NCBI RefSeq assembly: GCF_000745345.1 | Contig: NZ_JQNR01000004.1 | Coordinates: forward strand, 682,001 to 746,000 | Source of the DNA: Actinacidiphila yeochonensis CN732 | Lineage (GTDB): Bacteria > Actinomycetota > Actinomycetes > Streptomycetales > Streptomycetaceae | Direction: 5' to 3' | Length of the DNA stretch: 64,000 nt | Shown: in pieces, positions 25,401 through 32,815 of the stretch | How the letters are laid out: each line of letters opens with the position of its first letter | Position numbering within the stretch: position 1 is the stretch's first letter | Program-made: the position numbers and the translations under genes | The notes under the pieces: generated by a model | What the model was told of the DNA's origin: nothing | What the model saw: only the letters and a program-made list of their open reading frames with translations | Databases searched by the model: none

Positions 25401-25417
25401 TGATCGGAGGGAAGGCG

Positions 25418-25804
25418 ATGGGAGACCAGGAGATCCGCGCGGCGCTGGACCGGCACTGGGCGGCATCAGCCGCCGGGGACCAGGACACCGAGCACGACAT
25501 CTACCACGACGACGTCATCACCGACTATCCCCAGTCGGGTGAGCGTATCCGCGGCCGCCGCAACCTGCAGGCGCTGCGCTCGCACCACCCCGCCAAGCTC
25601 ACTTTCACCATCCGCCGGATTCTCGGCAGTGGGGACCTCTGGACCACCGAATACGTGATCGACTACGACGGGAAGCCGGCATCCACCATCAGCATCATGG
25701 AGTTCCGCGACGGCAAAGTCGCCCACGAGACACAGTACTTCGCGGACGATTTCGCCCCACCCGCGTGGCGTGCCCAATGGGTGGAGCCCTTGCCCGGCCG
25801 ATGA
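25418..25804 (+). CDS. SnoaL-like / NTF2-fold protein
   Basis: 128 residues of the nuclear-transport-factor-2-like (SnoaL) fold: helix EIRAALDRHWAASAAGDQDT, then YHDDVITDYPQSGERIRGR, the strand pair TFTIRRILGSGDLWTTEYVI and ISIMEFRDGKVAHETQYFAD. Members include polyketide cyclases, ketosteroid isomerase relatives and many stress-linked proteins, and catalysis cannot be assigned. The FRDGKVAHETQYF ending is common in SnoaL proteins of unknown substrate. ATG 25418 follows GGAGGGAAGG. It is divergent from the DJ-1/PfpI gene, so the two may share regulation. Confidence 0.8.
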   Translation: MGDQEIRAALDRHWAASAAGDQDTEHDIYHDDVITDYPQSGERIRGRRNLQALRSHHPAKLTFTIRRILGSGDLWTTEYVIDYDGKPASTISIMEFRDGKVAHETQYFADDFAPPAWRAQWVEPLPGR

Positions 25805-25965
25805 CGCTCGGCCCGACGACGTCAGGCCGGTATGGCCTCCGGCCGACGACGCCCGCACGATGGCACCCGCGCGCGGCGGCGGAGAAGGCGGAGGCGACGA
25901 CGGGGACGCGGGGTTCCCGGAGCTGGTGGGAGAAGGAGGCGCCCTCGCCCGGTGGCGGCGCGCCC

Positions 25966-26373
25966 TCAGACGAGGCCGAGTTGGCGCATCATGCCGAGTT
26001 CGTCGCTGCTGCCCCAGCGCTCGACGAGCCTGCCGTTCTCGAAGCGGCTGATCTGCAGCCCGCGGAAGCTCACCGCCCTGCCGGTCGGTGCGTGGCCCGC
26101 CAGCTCGCCGCGGTGGGTGCCCGTGATGGTGTAGGCGAAGGCGAGTTCGTCCTCGGTCGCCAGCAGGTGCTCGACCTCGACGTGCAGGTCGGGGAAGGCA
26201 CGCCTGAGGTCGCCGAACATGGCCTGGTACCCCTCGGGGCCCGGTCCCTGACCGGGGGCGGGGTCGTGGTCGACCGCGCCGGGGGCGACCACGTCCGCGA
26301 TGGCGGCGAGGTTCCCGCTGTTGACGGCCTCGCCGAAGGCGGTCTGGGCGGCGATGTTGTCCTGCTGGGACAT
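25966..26373 (-). CDS. SnoaL-like polyketide cyclase / ester cyclase family protein
   Basis: 135 residues, NTF2 fold of the ester-cyclase type: FGEAVNSGNLAAIADVVAPG, AVDHDPAPGQGPGPEGYQAM, FGDLRRAFPDLHVEVEHLLA, EDELAFAYTITGTHRGE, and ISRFENGRLVERWGSSDE. The HDP and PDLHV motifs are those of SnoaL-like ester cyclases, which in aromatic polyketide pathways close the last ring, though most genomic copies are unassigned. ATG 26373 follows GAGGAG. It is a separate gene from the SnoaL-like protein at 25418 and the two are not closely similar. Confidence 0.8.
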   Translation of the reverse strand: MSQQDNIAAQTAFGEAVNSGNLAAIADVVAPGAVDHDPAPGQGPGPEGYQAMFGDLRRAFPDLHVEVEHLLATEDELAFAYTITGTHRGELAGHAPTGRAVSFRGLQISRFENGRLVERWGSSDELGMMRQLGLV

Positions 26374-26754
26374 GGCGCTCCTCGGTCTCTGAAGGCGGTG
26401 TCGGCCGCCTGGCCGCTCCGTCGGAACAGCCCCCACAGCCACCGATCCTCGGCAGCGGGTCCGGCGGCACCCTCCGACACGCCAGGAACCACCCCCTAAC
26501 GGGCCCGCCCCGTGCGCCCGTCCGTCCCAACGCCCGCCCGCCCGCGCGTCCTGCCCCCGCACCCGCCCCTGCGTTGCGCGGGGCGTTGTGCCGCTTGTCG
26601 GCGACGTGCTCGACCAGGTGGTCTCGGGATGCCGGCGCCGGGGGCGGAGCGCACCGTGTCGGCGCCGGCGCGGGGCGGGTCCCCGGCGGCCGTGCGTTCC
26701 GGACGAGGCCGGGCGGTCACTCCCCGGTCGGGCGGTCACTCTCCGGCCGGGTGG
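26374..26754. other. Intergenic region
   Basis: No gene recognised. The right end runs into a roughly 20-bp tandem repeat that continues across the stop codon of the SDR gene. The rest shows nothing distinct. Confidence 0.4.
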
Positions 26755-26771
26755 TCACTCCCCGGTCGGGA
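26710..26771 (+). repeat. About three copies of a 20-bp GGGCGGTCACTCCCCGGTC-like unit
   Basis: Imperfect tandem units (GGGCGGTCACTCCCCGGTC, GGGCGGTCACTCTCCGGCC, GGGTGGTCACTCCCCGGTC) that run over the stop codon of the minus-strand SDR gene (26755-26757). Each unit carries a TCAC on the plus strand, so the stop and last codons of the SDR gene are part of the repeat. Confidence 0.8.
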
Positions 26772-27594
26772 AGTCCGTGGAGGCGGCCAGGTCGTGCTGC
26801 GTCTCGAAGAAGCCGATCCGCGTGCGCAGCGCGTCGAGTGTGCTGTTCAACGCCTGCGAGCCGAGGACCATCCGCAAGGGCGCCGGTTCGACGTCGACCG
26901 ATCCGATGATCGCCGCGGCCATCCGCCGCGGGTCGCCCGGGGCCAGGCCGCCCGCGGGGTCGAGCATCGCCGTGAAGGCGTGGGCGGGGGTGCCGGCGTA
27001 GACGTCCGTCAGGTCGGCGACCTGCGCGCTGCCGTAGCGGAACTCGGTCCGCGCGCCGCCCGGTTCGACGAGCGTCATGCCGATGCCGAAGGGTGCGACC
27101 TCCTGCGCCACCGACTCGACGAAGCCCTCGATGCCCCATTTGGTCGCGTGGTAGAGGGAGTTGCCGGGGAAGGCGACCTGCCCACCGTAGGAGGAGAGTT
27201 GGATGACGCGGCCGCCGCCCTGGGCGCGCAGGTGCGGGAGCGCGGCGCGGATCAGGGTGATGGAGCCGGTGAGGTTGGTGGCGATGATCCGGTCGACCTG
27301 GCCGTCGGTGAGCTCCTCGGCCGCGCCGAACAGTCCGTATCCGGCGTTGGAGACGACCACGTCGACCCGGCCGGCCGCGAAGGCCCGGTCCACCGCGTCG
27401 CGCACCGCGGCGGTGTCGGTGACGTCGAGGACCTCCGCCCGGAAGGCTTCCGGATGGCTCTTCTCCAGATCGGCGGCCTTGTCCCTGGAGCGGACGGTGC
27501 CGATGACGCGGTCGCCGCGCTCCAGCAGCTGGGTGGTCAGGGCACGGCCGAAGCCGCTGCTGACGCCGGTGATGAGCCAGGTGCGATCCGTCAT
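26755..27594 (-). CDS. Short-chain dehydrogenase/reductase (SDR)
   Basis: 279 residues. The classical SDR layout is intact: cofactor loop TGVSSGFGRAL near the N-terminus (TGxxxGxG), DVTD, NAGYG, the catalytic Ser in IQLSSYGG, and YHATKWG with the YxxxK pair. ATG 27594 has GGAAG upstream. It is divergent from an MmyB-type XRE regulator, a very frequent pairing in Streptomyces where the regulator usually represses the adjacent oxidoreductase. Substrate unknown. The gene end is embedded in a 20-bp repeat, so its last residues may vary between strains. Confidence 0.88.
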   Translation of the reverse strand: MTDRTWLITGVSSGFGRALTTQLLERGDRVIGTVRSRDKAADLEKSHPEAFRAEVLDVTDTAAVRDAVDRAFAAGRVDVVVSNAGYGLFGAAEELTDGQVDRIIATNLTGSITLIRAALPHLRAQGGGRVIQLSSYGGQVAFPGNSLYHATKWGIEGFVESVAQEVAPFGIGMTLVEPGGARTEFRYGSAQVADLTDVYAGTPAHAFTAMLDPAGGLAPGDPRRMAAAIIGSVDVEPAPLRMVLGSQALNSTLDALRTRIGFFETQHDLAASTDFPTGE

Positions 27595-27932
27595 GCTTCT
27601 TCCTTCGCTGTGGTGGCGGTGGTGGCGGTGGCGGTGGGCCCGCGGGAGGTCACAGGTGTTCCCGCACCATGGCGCCGGTGCGAGTACCCCCTGGACGGGG
27701 GAGGACGCGACGCGTGCGCAGGACCGGGTCCGCGGGTGGCTTGTCCCACGGTCCCCCGGGCCCGGGAGGCGGGCCACCGGGGAAGGGCCGTGGGCGCCAG
27801 GCGACGCGGTCCAGCCTGCCGCCTCCTGCCCAGGTCAGGCAGGCCGAGGTGAACAGGGGTTCGGCCAGCGGGGGTGTGACAGGGCCCCTCTCTCGGGACG
27901 TGCCATATCGGAGGAGGGGCAAGACTGGCCTT
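27595..27932. other. Divergent promoter region of SDR and MmyB-type regulator
   Basis: No gene. GTGGTGGCG-like triplet repeats lie at 27610-27640, just upstream of the SDR start. Before the regulator start the sequence GACGTGCCATATCGGAGGAGG offers a possible -10 (CATATC) and a strong ribosome binding site. Confidence 0.45.
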
Positions 27933-28820
27933 ATGGCATCCGAGCAGCACAGCGGCGGCGAGGAGCTGGGAAGGTTTCTGCGCGCCCGCCGTACCCAGAC
28001 CAGCCCCCAGGCGGTCGGCCTCACCCCCGGGCCCGGCGTACGGCGTACCCCGGGGCTGCGCCGCGAGGAGCTGGCCACGCTGGCCGGGGTCAGCATCGAC
28101 TACTACACCCGGCTGGAGCGCGGCAAGGAGACCCGCCCCAGCCCCGCCGTGGTCGACGCCCTCGCGCGGGGCCTCCAGCTCGACGACGCCGAGCACCAGC
28201 ACCTGCGCGACCTGGCGGTGCGCGCCGCCCGCCACGCGCCCCAGCCGGCCCCGGCGCCCAGCCGCACGGTGCGCCCCCACCTGAGGCTGCTGCTGGAGAC
28301 GGTACGGCCGAACCCCGCGTACGTCGTCAGCCGCAGCATGGACGTCCTCGCGCACAACCCCGGCGGGCTCGCACTCTACGCCGGCATCGCCGACTGGCCC
28401 GCCACCCAGCGCAACCTCGCCCGCTACCTGTTCCTGCACCCCGCCGCCCGGCAGGTCTTCCCCGACTGGGACCAGCAGATCCGCGGCTGCGTGGCCCGGC
28501 TGCGCGCCCTGGCCGGGACCGACCCCGACGCCCCCGACCTCACCCGGCTGGTCGGCGAACTCCTGCTCAAGAGTCCCGACTTCGCGGGTCTGTGGGAGCG
28601 CTACGAGGTCACCGGCCGCAGGCACGCCACCAAGACCTTCCAGCACCCCCAGGTCGGTGCGATCACCCTCGCCTTCCAGGGCATGGCCCTCGAAGGCACC
28701 CCAGGGCACCGCATGGGCGTCTACACGGCCGAACCCGGCACGCCGGACCACGACGCCATGCTGCTGCTCGACATGGCCGCGGCGCACACCGAGTCGGAGC
28801 CGTCCCGGCGGAACCGCTGA
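27933..28820 (+). CDS. XRE-family regulator, MmyB-type
   Basis: 295 residues. The N-terminal XRE HTH has the family's hallmark RRTPGLRREELATLAGVS followed by IDYYTRLERGKETRPS. The C-terminal part (about 105-290) is the MmyB-like ligand-binding domain: NPAYVVSRSMDVLAHNPGGL, then NLARYLFLHPAARQVFPDW, and the ending AEPGTPDHDAMLLL. Such proteins, divergently paired with short-chain dehydrogenases, are thought to sense a fatty acid-like or aromatic ligand and control the neighbour. ATG 27933 lies 13-15 nt after GGAGGAGGGG. Confident family call; ligand unknown. Confidence 0.9.
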   Translation: MASEQHSGGEELGRFLRARRTQTSPQAVGLTPGPGVRRTPGLRREELATLAGVSIDYYTRLERGKETRPSPAVVDALARGLQLDDAEHQHLRDLAVRAARHAPQPAPAPSRTVRPHLRLLLETVRPNPAYVVSRSMDVLAHNPGGLALYAGIADWPATQRNLARYLFLHPAARQVFPDWDQQIRGCVARLRALAGTDPDAPDLTRLVGELLLKSPDFAGLWERYEVTGRRHATKTFQHPQVGAITLAFQGMALEGTPGHRMGVYTAEPGTPDHDAMLLLDMAAAHTESEPSRRNR

Positions 28821-29282
28821 CGGGCGGTGCGGGACAGAGCTGTTCGGGTGACTTCATGGGGCGTGCGGCAGCACGCGGCGGAAGGGCCGGTGCTTCGTGC
28901 GCGGACTGTGATCAGCTCGACCCTCTGACTACTTTCTGTAGTGAGTCGATCGCGGAGAGGTATGCACCACTCCCGCGGCGCCGCAGTGCTGGTCGGAGGG
29001 TCCGGGCATGTGTATGGCCATGCCGTGGGCCGGGTGGGGCACCTGATCCGCCGGGCGCGTCCGTTCGCGGACCGGCCGGCGAAGACGGGGCGGGAGCCCC
29101 TTCCCCGATGCTCCCGCCCCGTGCGAGGCCCGAGAAGGCCGACGGCGGTGACGGCTGCCGACGAGCGGCGGGCGCGCCCGAGCGGCCGCGCCCGTGACTC
29201 GGGCGCGGCCAGCGGCCAGTGGCCAGCGGGCGTGTCCGTGTCCGTGGCTACGCCCGTGTCCGTGGCTACGCCCGTGGCCGCG
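28821..29282. other. Convergent intergenic gap
   Basis: No gene recognised between the convergent MmyB-type regulator and FMN reductase genes. A small inverted repeat ACTACTTTCTGTAGT lies near 28928-28942. An 18-bp direct repeat GTGTCCGTGGCTACGCCC (twice in tandem) lies near 29236-29275, next to the stop of the FMN reductase. Confidence 0.5.
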
Positions 29283-29795
29283 TCACGGCGCGGTGCGCTC
29301 CGCGAGGGCGTCGACGGCCGCGGCCACCTGGCGGCGCGCCGGGGGCAGCCAGGCCGTCAGCTCCGGGGAGTCCGCGTACTCCGAGTCCAGCAGGAACAGG
29401 CCCCGGGTGGGCACGGTGGCTCCCAGCTCCACTAGCACCGGCTTGAGCAGCAGGTCCGCCGCCAGCCCGTGCCGCCAGTGCGCGCCGAGCATCAGCGGCA
29501 CCGCCGTCACGCCGGTGAGGGCACCGTGGTCGAGGCCGTCGAGGAAGAGCTTGAGCAGCCCGGTGTAGGACGCCTTGAAGGTGGGGCTCGCGACCACCAG
29601 CAGGCTCGCTCCGGTGACCGCGGCGGCGGCCTCGGCCACGCCCGGGTCGCCGGGGGTGAGCAGCGCGGGGCCGAGCTCGGAGAGCTCGACGACGTGGTCG
29701 GGGCGGCCGCCCGTCAGCTCCTCCGCGACGCCGAGGGCGGCCTTCAGGGTGCGGGAACCGGACCGGGGGTTGCCGGAGAGGACGACGACGCTCAT
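29283..29795 (-). CDS. NADPH-dependent FMN reductase (SsuE/MsuE-like)
   Basis: 170 residues, flavodoxin-like fold. MSVVVLSGNPRSGSRTLKAA is the phosphate-binding loop of the family; LLVVASPTFKASYTGLLKLF is the conserved flavin/dimer loop, and PLMLGAHWRH follows. SsuE-type enzymes supply FMNH2 to flavin monooxygenases that release sulfite from sulfonates. Candidate partners in the window are the SsuD-like monooxygenase (19545-20618) and the SfnB/DszC-like enzyme (32816-34054). ATG 29795 is preceded by AAGGAG. It is divergent, across 0.8 kb of non-coding DNA, from the leader peptide and binding-protein gene. Confidence 0.87.
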   Translation of the reverse strand: MSVVVLSGNPRSGSRTLKAALGVAEELTGGRPDHVVELSELGPALLTPGDPGVAEAAAAVTGASLLVVASPTFKASYTGLLKLFLDGLDHGALTGVTAVPLMLGAHWRHGLAADLLLKPVLVELGATVPTRGLFLLDSEYADSPELTAWLPPARRQVAAAVDALAERTAP

Positions 29796-30373
29796 GGAGG
29801 CTCCTTCGAGGGCGGCGGGACCGGCACGGCGGTGTCCGTGCGGGGCCGTTGTCGATTCGTGCGGGTTCCTACGACAGGCGTGCGGAGCGTGAAGACAGTG
29901 CGGGGGGTGCGGGGAGTGCGGGGAGTTGCGGGGCGGCGCCGGGGCAGGCGGGGAGCGGCGAGGGAGCCGATCGGAGACCGGTTCCGGCATGGGTGAGAGG
30001 GCGGACGCTGCCGGGAGGGCGGGCGCCGCCGGCGGGTGCCCGGGATTCGAGCGCGCCCGCGAGGGGCCGGGGCTTCGGTGGCCGGTGCGGGACGGGTGGG
30101 TCAGGCGCCCGGACACAGGGCGCTGGCGACCCTGCGGAGGTCGACGTGCCTCCGGCGGAAGGTGCCGAGCCCTTGATCCTCTCGACGCACTCCGGACCCC
30201 GCCTTCCCCTCGCGTCCCCCGCGACCGCTCCGGTCGCTCCGCCCGTCGGCTCGGTCGCCCCGTCCGCCGGAGCGGGGGCTGAGCGGCCTGGGCGCCGCCC
30301 CCGCCGCCTCGCATCACGCTAAACCGCGGCGGCGTCCGGCACAATCCCCGCCCGCCGGGACGGCAATCCGGCG

Positions 30374-30432
30374 GAAGTCCGCTCGGGGTCCGCTCGGAGT
30401 CCGCTCGGAGTCCGGTCGGAGTCCGAGCGGAA
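30374..30432 (+). repeat. 11-bp tandem repeat GAGTCCGCTCG
   Basis: Five successive AGTCCGCTCGG-type units with small changes (GAAGTCCGCTCGG, GGTCCGCTCGG, AGTCCGCTCGG, AGTCCGGTCGG, AGTCCGAGCGG). They lie upstream of the sulfur leader promoter. Confidence 0.8.
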
Positions 30433-30492
30433 CTCCGGCAGGAGTCCGACGGTCCCGGCCCGGGGGGTGTCCGGCGGGCGCGCCGGACACAT

Positions 30493-30511
30493 ATCTGACG
30501 TCATGTCAGAT
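30493..30511. promoter_or_regulatory. Inverted repeat ATCTGAC-N5-GTCAGAT
   Basis: Perfect 7-bp arms around GTCAT, 57 nt upstream of the -35 element of the leader-peptide promoter. The size and placement suit a dimeric activator or repressor. The regulator is unknown; the Rrf2 protein or an unlinked sulfur regulator are candidates. Confidence 0.5.
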
Positions 30512-30567
30512 CCGGAGGAGGAAGAGCGGTTGGAAGACGCGCCGGCGGTCACCGCGCCGGCGCGCGT

Positions 30568-30597
30568 TTGACCGGGCTCCGCGTCGCCGGTTACCTT
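30568..30597 (+). promoter_or_regulatory. Leaderless promoter of the second cysteine leader peptide
   Basis: TTGACC (30568-30573), 18-nt spacer, TACCTT (30592-30597), then 7 nt to the ATG at 30605, so transcription should begin at or near the start codon. The layout is the same as at the other leader peptide (20947-20976). Confidence 0.7.
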
Positions 30598-30604
30598 GCG
30601 CGGC

Positions 30605-30685
30605 ATGCAGCGGACCACACACCTGACGACGCGGGGTCACATCGACCTCAAGCGCGTGTGCTCCGCAGCGTGTCGCCGGGGCTGA
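30605..30685 (+). CDS. Cysteine-type leader peptide (26 aa)
   Basis: A short frame, ATG to TGA. It begins MQRTTHLTTRGHIDL, with the LTTRxxxDL core, and ends KRVCSAACRRG with two Cys codons. It belongs to the same class as the peptide at 20863-20940 and precedes a sulfonate-type binding-protein gene, where these attenuators are commonly found. The 273-nt gap to the next start is long enough for alternative stem-loops. A cysteine shortage would be expected to stall ribosomes at the Cys codons and change read-through. Confidence 0.87.
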   Translation: MQRTTHLTTRGHIDLKRVCSAACRRG

Positions 30686-30958
30686 GCGCGGCCGCTCCGT
30701 GACGGAGCGCCCCACGGAGGCACCGCCGCCGGCCCGGAGCCGGCCGACCGATCCCGAGGCCCTGCGCGGTCCGCGACCGCGCCGAGCGGGAAGCCCCCGA
30801 CGCCCTCGGCCCGCGAACTCCGCGACACCCCGCCATGCCCCCACATGCCCCGCCATGCCCGGCCGCATCCGGCGGCACCCGGCCGTACCCGCGACTCCTC
30901 ACCGCTCCTCACCACCACCACTCCTCGCGACACTCCTCCGTACCCTGACAGGAAGTCC

Positions 30959-32071
30959 ATGTCGACCACCGCCGTTCCTGACGTGCCGGAGACGACGCCG
31001 GCCCCGCAGTCGATGGCGAAGCTGCGTGCGGCCCATCCAATGCGTCGGCGCCCCTTCTTCGCGCTGTCCGCGGACGCGGCGCTGGCCGCGTCCGGACAGG
31101 CCCGAGGGCCGGCCGGCGCGGACCGCGACGCGCGGGACCTGCCGTCGGGGGCGCCCGCCGGCGGCACCGGGCTCGCCATCGCGATCCACGCCGTCCAGTG
31201 CATGCTGCGCGAGTCCGGGCTCGACGCCCAGTTGCCCTTCGCCCTTTCGAGCTGGCCCGGCCTCGGCGCGGGGCGCCACGTCATCGAGGGCTTCCGCACG
31301 CACGCGGTGGACCTGGCGGGCAGTTCCGGCATCGTGCCGATCCAGGCCCGGGACGTCGGAGTCGGCGCCCGGATCGTCTCCGTGCGGACGCACTCCAGGC
31401 CCGGCTTCGTCCTCGCCACCGCCCCCGGCGGCTCCATCGCCTCGGCGGCCGGGTTCCGGGGCGGGCGGATCGGCATCCCCGAAGAAGAGGCCCAAGGCGT
31501 GGCCGTGCTGCGGGCGTTGCGGGAGGCGGGGCTGGAGAGTGCCGACGTCACCCTCGTCCCGCTGCCCGGCGACCAGCTCCTCGGCGCGCTCCAGACCGGG
31601 CGGGTGGACGTCGCCCCGCTCGGCGAGCCGGCGCTCACCGCGTACCTGGCCCGGCACGGCGGCGACGGCGCGCGGAGGGTGACGACCGGCGTGGTGGACG
31701 AGCTGTCGGTCCTCTGGGCACCGGCGGAGGTGCTGGAGGACGACGCCAAGGCCGAGGCCGTCCGCGCCTTCCTGCCGCTGTACGCGCGGGGCGTCGTCTG
31801 GGCCTGGGAGCACCCGGAGCAGTGGGTCCGCTCCTACTACGCCGAGGAGCAGGGCCTGTCCACGGCCGACGGGCACCGGATCGTCGCGGCGGGTGGCGCC
31901 CCCGCCTTCCCGGTCGCCTGGGACCGGGCCGTCGCCTGGCAGCAGGAGACCGCCGATCTGATGCGCCAGAGCGGGTTCGTCGGGGAGGTCGACGCGGCGC
32001 AGCTCTTCGACCGGCGCTTCGAGGGCGTCACCGCCCAGGCCGTCCCGGCCCGGTACCGGACGACGTCATGA
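30959..32071 (+). CDS. Sulfonate-type ABC substrate-binding protein homologue
   Basis: 370 residues of the SsuA/TauA/NMT1-like binding-protein fold: IAIHAVQCMLRESGLDAQLP, LAGSSGIVPIQARDVG, FVLATAPGGSIASAAGFRG, IGIPEEEAQGVAVLRALREA, and VDVAPLGEPALTAYLARHGG. The protein would bind an organosulfur compound or sulfonate. ATG 30959 has GGAAG upstream. The N-terminus is odd: a Tat-like segment MRRRPFFALSADAALAASG starts only at residue 28 and has no lipobox Cys, so export is doubtful, or the real start is the ATG at residue 28. No permease or ATPase genes follow; the nearest are at 62.6-64 kb. It is controlled by the cysteine leader peptide upstream. Confidence 0.75.
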   Translation: MSTTAVPDVPETTPAPQSMAKLRAAHPMRRRPFFALSADAALAASGQARGPAGADRDARDLPSGAPAGGTGLAIAIHAVQCMLRESGLDAQLPFALSSWPGLGAGRHVIEGFRTHAVDLAGSSGIVPIQARDVGVGARIVSVRTHSRPGFVLATAPGGSIASAAGFRGGRIGIPEEEAQGVAVLRALREAGLESADVTLVPLPGDQLLGALQTGRVDVAPLGEPALTAYLARHGGDGARRVTTGVVDELSVLWAPAEVLEDDAKAEAVRAFLPLYARGVVWAWEHPEQWVRSYYAEEQGLSTADGHRIVAAGGAPAFPVAWDRAVAWQQETADLMRQSGFVGEVDAAQLFDRRFEGVTAQAVPARYRTTS

Positions 32072-32215
32072 CCTGGGCGCCCCCCAGGACCGCGCGCGGG
32101 TCCGGCGCGTCCGGTCGGTCCGGCCGATCCGGCGCCTCCAGTGGGTCCGGCGCGCCCGGTACGGTCCCGTAGCCGGTGTGCGGGACCGGGCGGGGAGCGG
32201 AGCCGGCCGGCTGGG

Positions 32216-32221
32216 CATAAT
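32216..32221 (+). promoter_or_regulatory. -10 element of a leaderless Rrf2 transcript
   Basis: CATAAT ends 6 nt before the GTG start of the Rrf2-type gene, so the transcript probably begins at the start codon. No matching -35 was found at 17-18 nt. Confidence 0.45.
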
Positions 32222-32227
32222 GACCCG

Positions 32228-32686
32228 GTGCGAATCTCGGCCAGGGCGGACTACGCGGTGCGGGCGGCGCTGCAACTGGCAGCGGCCGCTCCGACCGGAC
32301 CGTTGACGGCCGAGGCGATCGCCTCGGCGCAGGCGATCCCGCACAAGTTCCTGGAGGGCATCCTCAACGACATGCGGCGCGGCGGGATCGTCCTCAGCCA
32401 GCGCGGGCTCAACGGCGGCTACCGGCTGGCCCGCGCGCCCGAGGCGATCTCCATCGCCGACGTCGTGCGCGTGGTCGACGGCCCTCTGGTGTCGGTGCAG
32501 GGGCTGCGCCCGCCCGAACTCTCCTACGACGGCCCCGCCGCCTCGCTGCTCACGCTCTGGGTCGCGCTGCGGGCCAACGTCCGGGAGATCCTGGAGGGCG
32601 TGTCCCTCGCGGACGTGGTCTCCGGGAGCCTGCCGGAGGCGGTCGCGGCCCTCGCGGCCGATCCCGCGGCCTGGTCCAACCCCTGA
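32228..32686 (+). CDS. Rrf2-family transcriptional regulator
   Basis: 152 residues. The winged-helix start (VRISARADYAVRAALQLA), LTAEAIASAQAIPHKFLEGI, LNDMRRGGIVLSQRGLNGGY and SIADVVRVVDGP are the standard Rrf2 signature. The three cysteines used by IscR/NsrR-type members for an iron-sulfur cluster are absent, so it is closer to CymR-like regulators, which control cysteine and sulfur metabolism. The GTG at 32228 has no ribosome binding site and follows a -10 element by 6 nt, implying a leaderless transcript. Neighbouring sulfur genes on both sides make it the likely local sulfur regulator. Confidence 0.85.
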   Translation: MRISARADYAVRAALQLAAAAPTGPLTAEAIASAQAIPHKFLEGILNDMRRGGIVLSQRGLNGGYRLARAPEAISIADVVRVVDGPLVSVQGLRPPELSYDGPAASLLTLWVALRANVREILEGVSLADVVSGSLPEAVAALAADPAAWSNP

Positions 32687-32691
32687 GATTC

Positions 32692-32712
32692 CAGGGGCTG
32701 TTCGGGCCCCTG
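32692..32712 (+). terminator. Short hairpin after the Rrf2 gene
   Basis: CAGGGGC (32692-32698) pairs with GCCCCTG (32706-32712) around a 7-nt loop, starting 5 nt after the stop. Probably a weak terminator separating the Rrf2 gene from the next promoter. Confidence 0.45.
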
Positions 32713-32725
32713 ACCGGAGTCGCCC

Positions 32726-32754
32726 TTGTCCCAGGGGCCTCAGCGGCGCATAAT
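32726..32754 (+). promoter_or_regulatory. Promoter of the SfnB/DszC-like gene with adjoining inverted repeat
   Basis: TTGTCC (32726-32731), 17-nt spacer, CATAAT (32749-32754). Directly downstream is the inverted repeat CCTAC-N7-GTAGG (32755-32771), over the expected start site. That is a plausible operator, perhaps for the adjacent Rrf2 protein. Confidence 0.65.
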
Positions 32755-32815
32755 CCTACTGTTCCGGTAGGGAAACTAGGGAATACCGCGGGCCGACGAC
32801 AGGGACGGGGGCGGC

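Larger units (their letters stand above)
24977..25417. other. Divergent promoter region flanked by two decamer repeat arrays
   Basis: 441 nt between the divergent DJ-1/PfpI and SnoaL-like genes. No gene recognised. It holds one tandem 10-bp array at each end (listed separately). The middle (25170-25230) is rich in GCGGCTTTCCGCG-like runs. No clear -35/-10 pair was picked out. Confidence 0.5.
29796..30604. other. Long non-coding gap with repeats, an inverted repeat and a promoter
   Basis: About 0.8 kb without a recognisable gene; open frames present are Pro/Arg/Gly-rich shadows. Contents: GTGCGGGG-type repeats near 29895-29935, an 11-bp tandem repeat at 30374-30432, an inverted repeat at 30493-30511, and the leaderless promoter of a cysteine leader peptide at its right end. 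It separates the divergent FMN reductase and binding-protein transcription units. Confidence 0.55.

Noticed and set aside
29849..30344. Several overlapping open frames of 100-350 residues in the 29.8-30.6 kb gap
   Set aside because: All are low-complexity Gly/Arg/Pro frames, none has a ribosome binding site or family feature, and the region carries short repeats.
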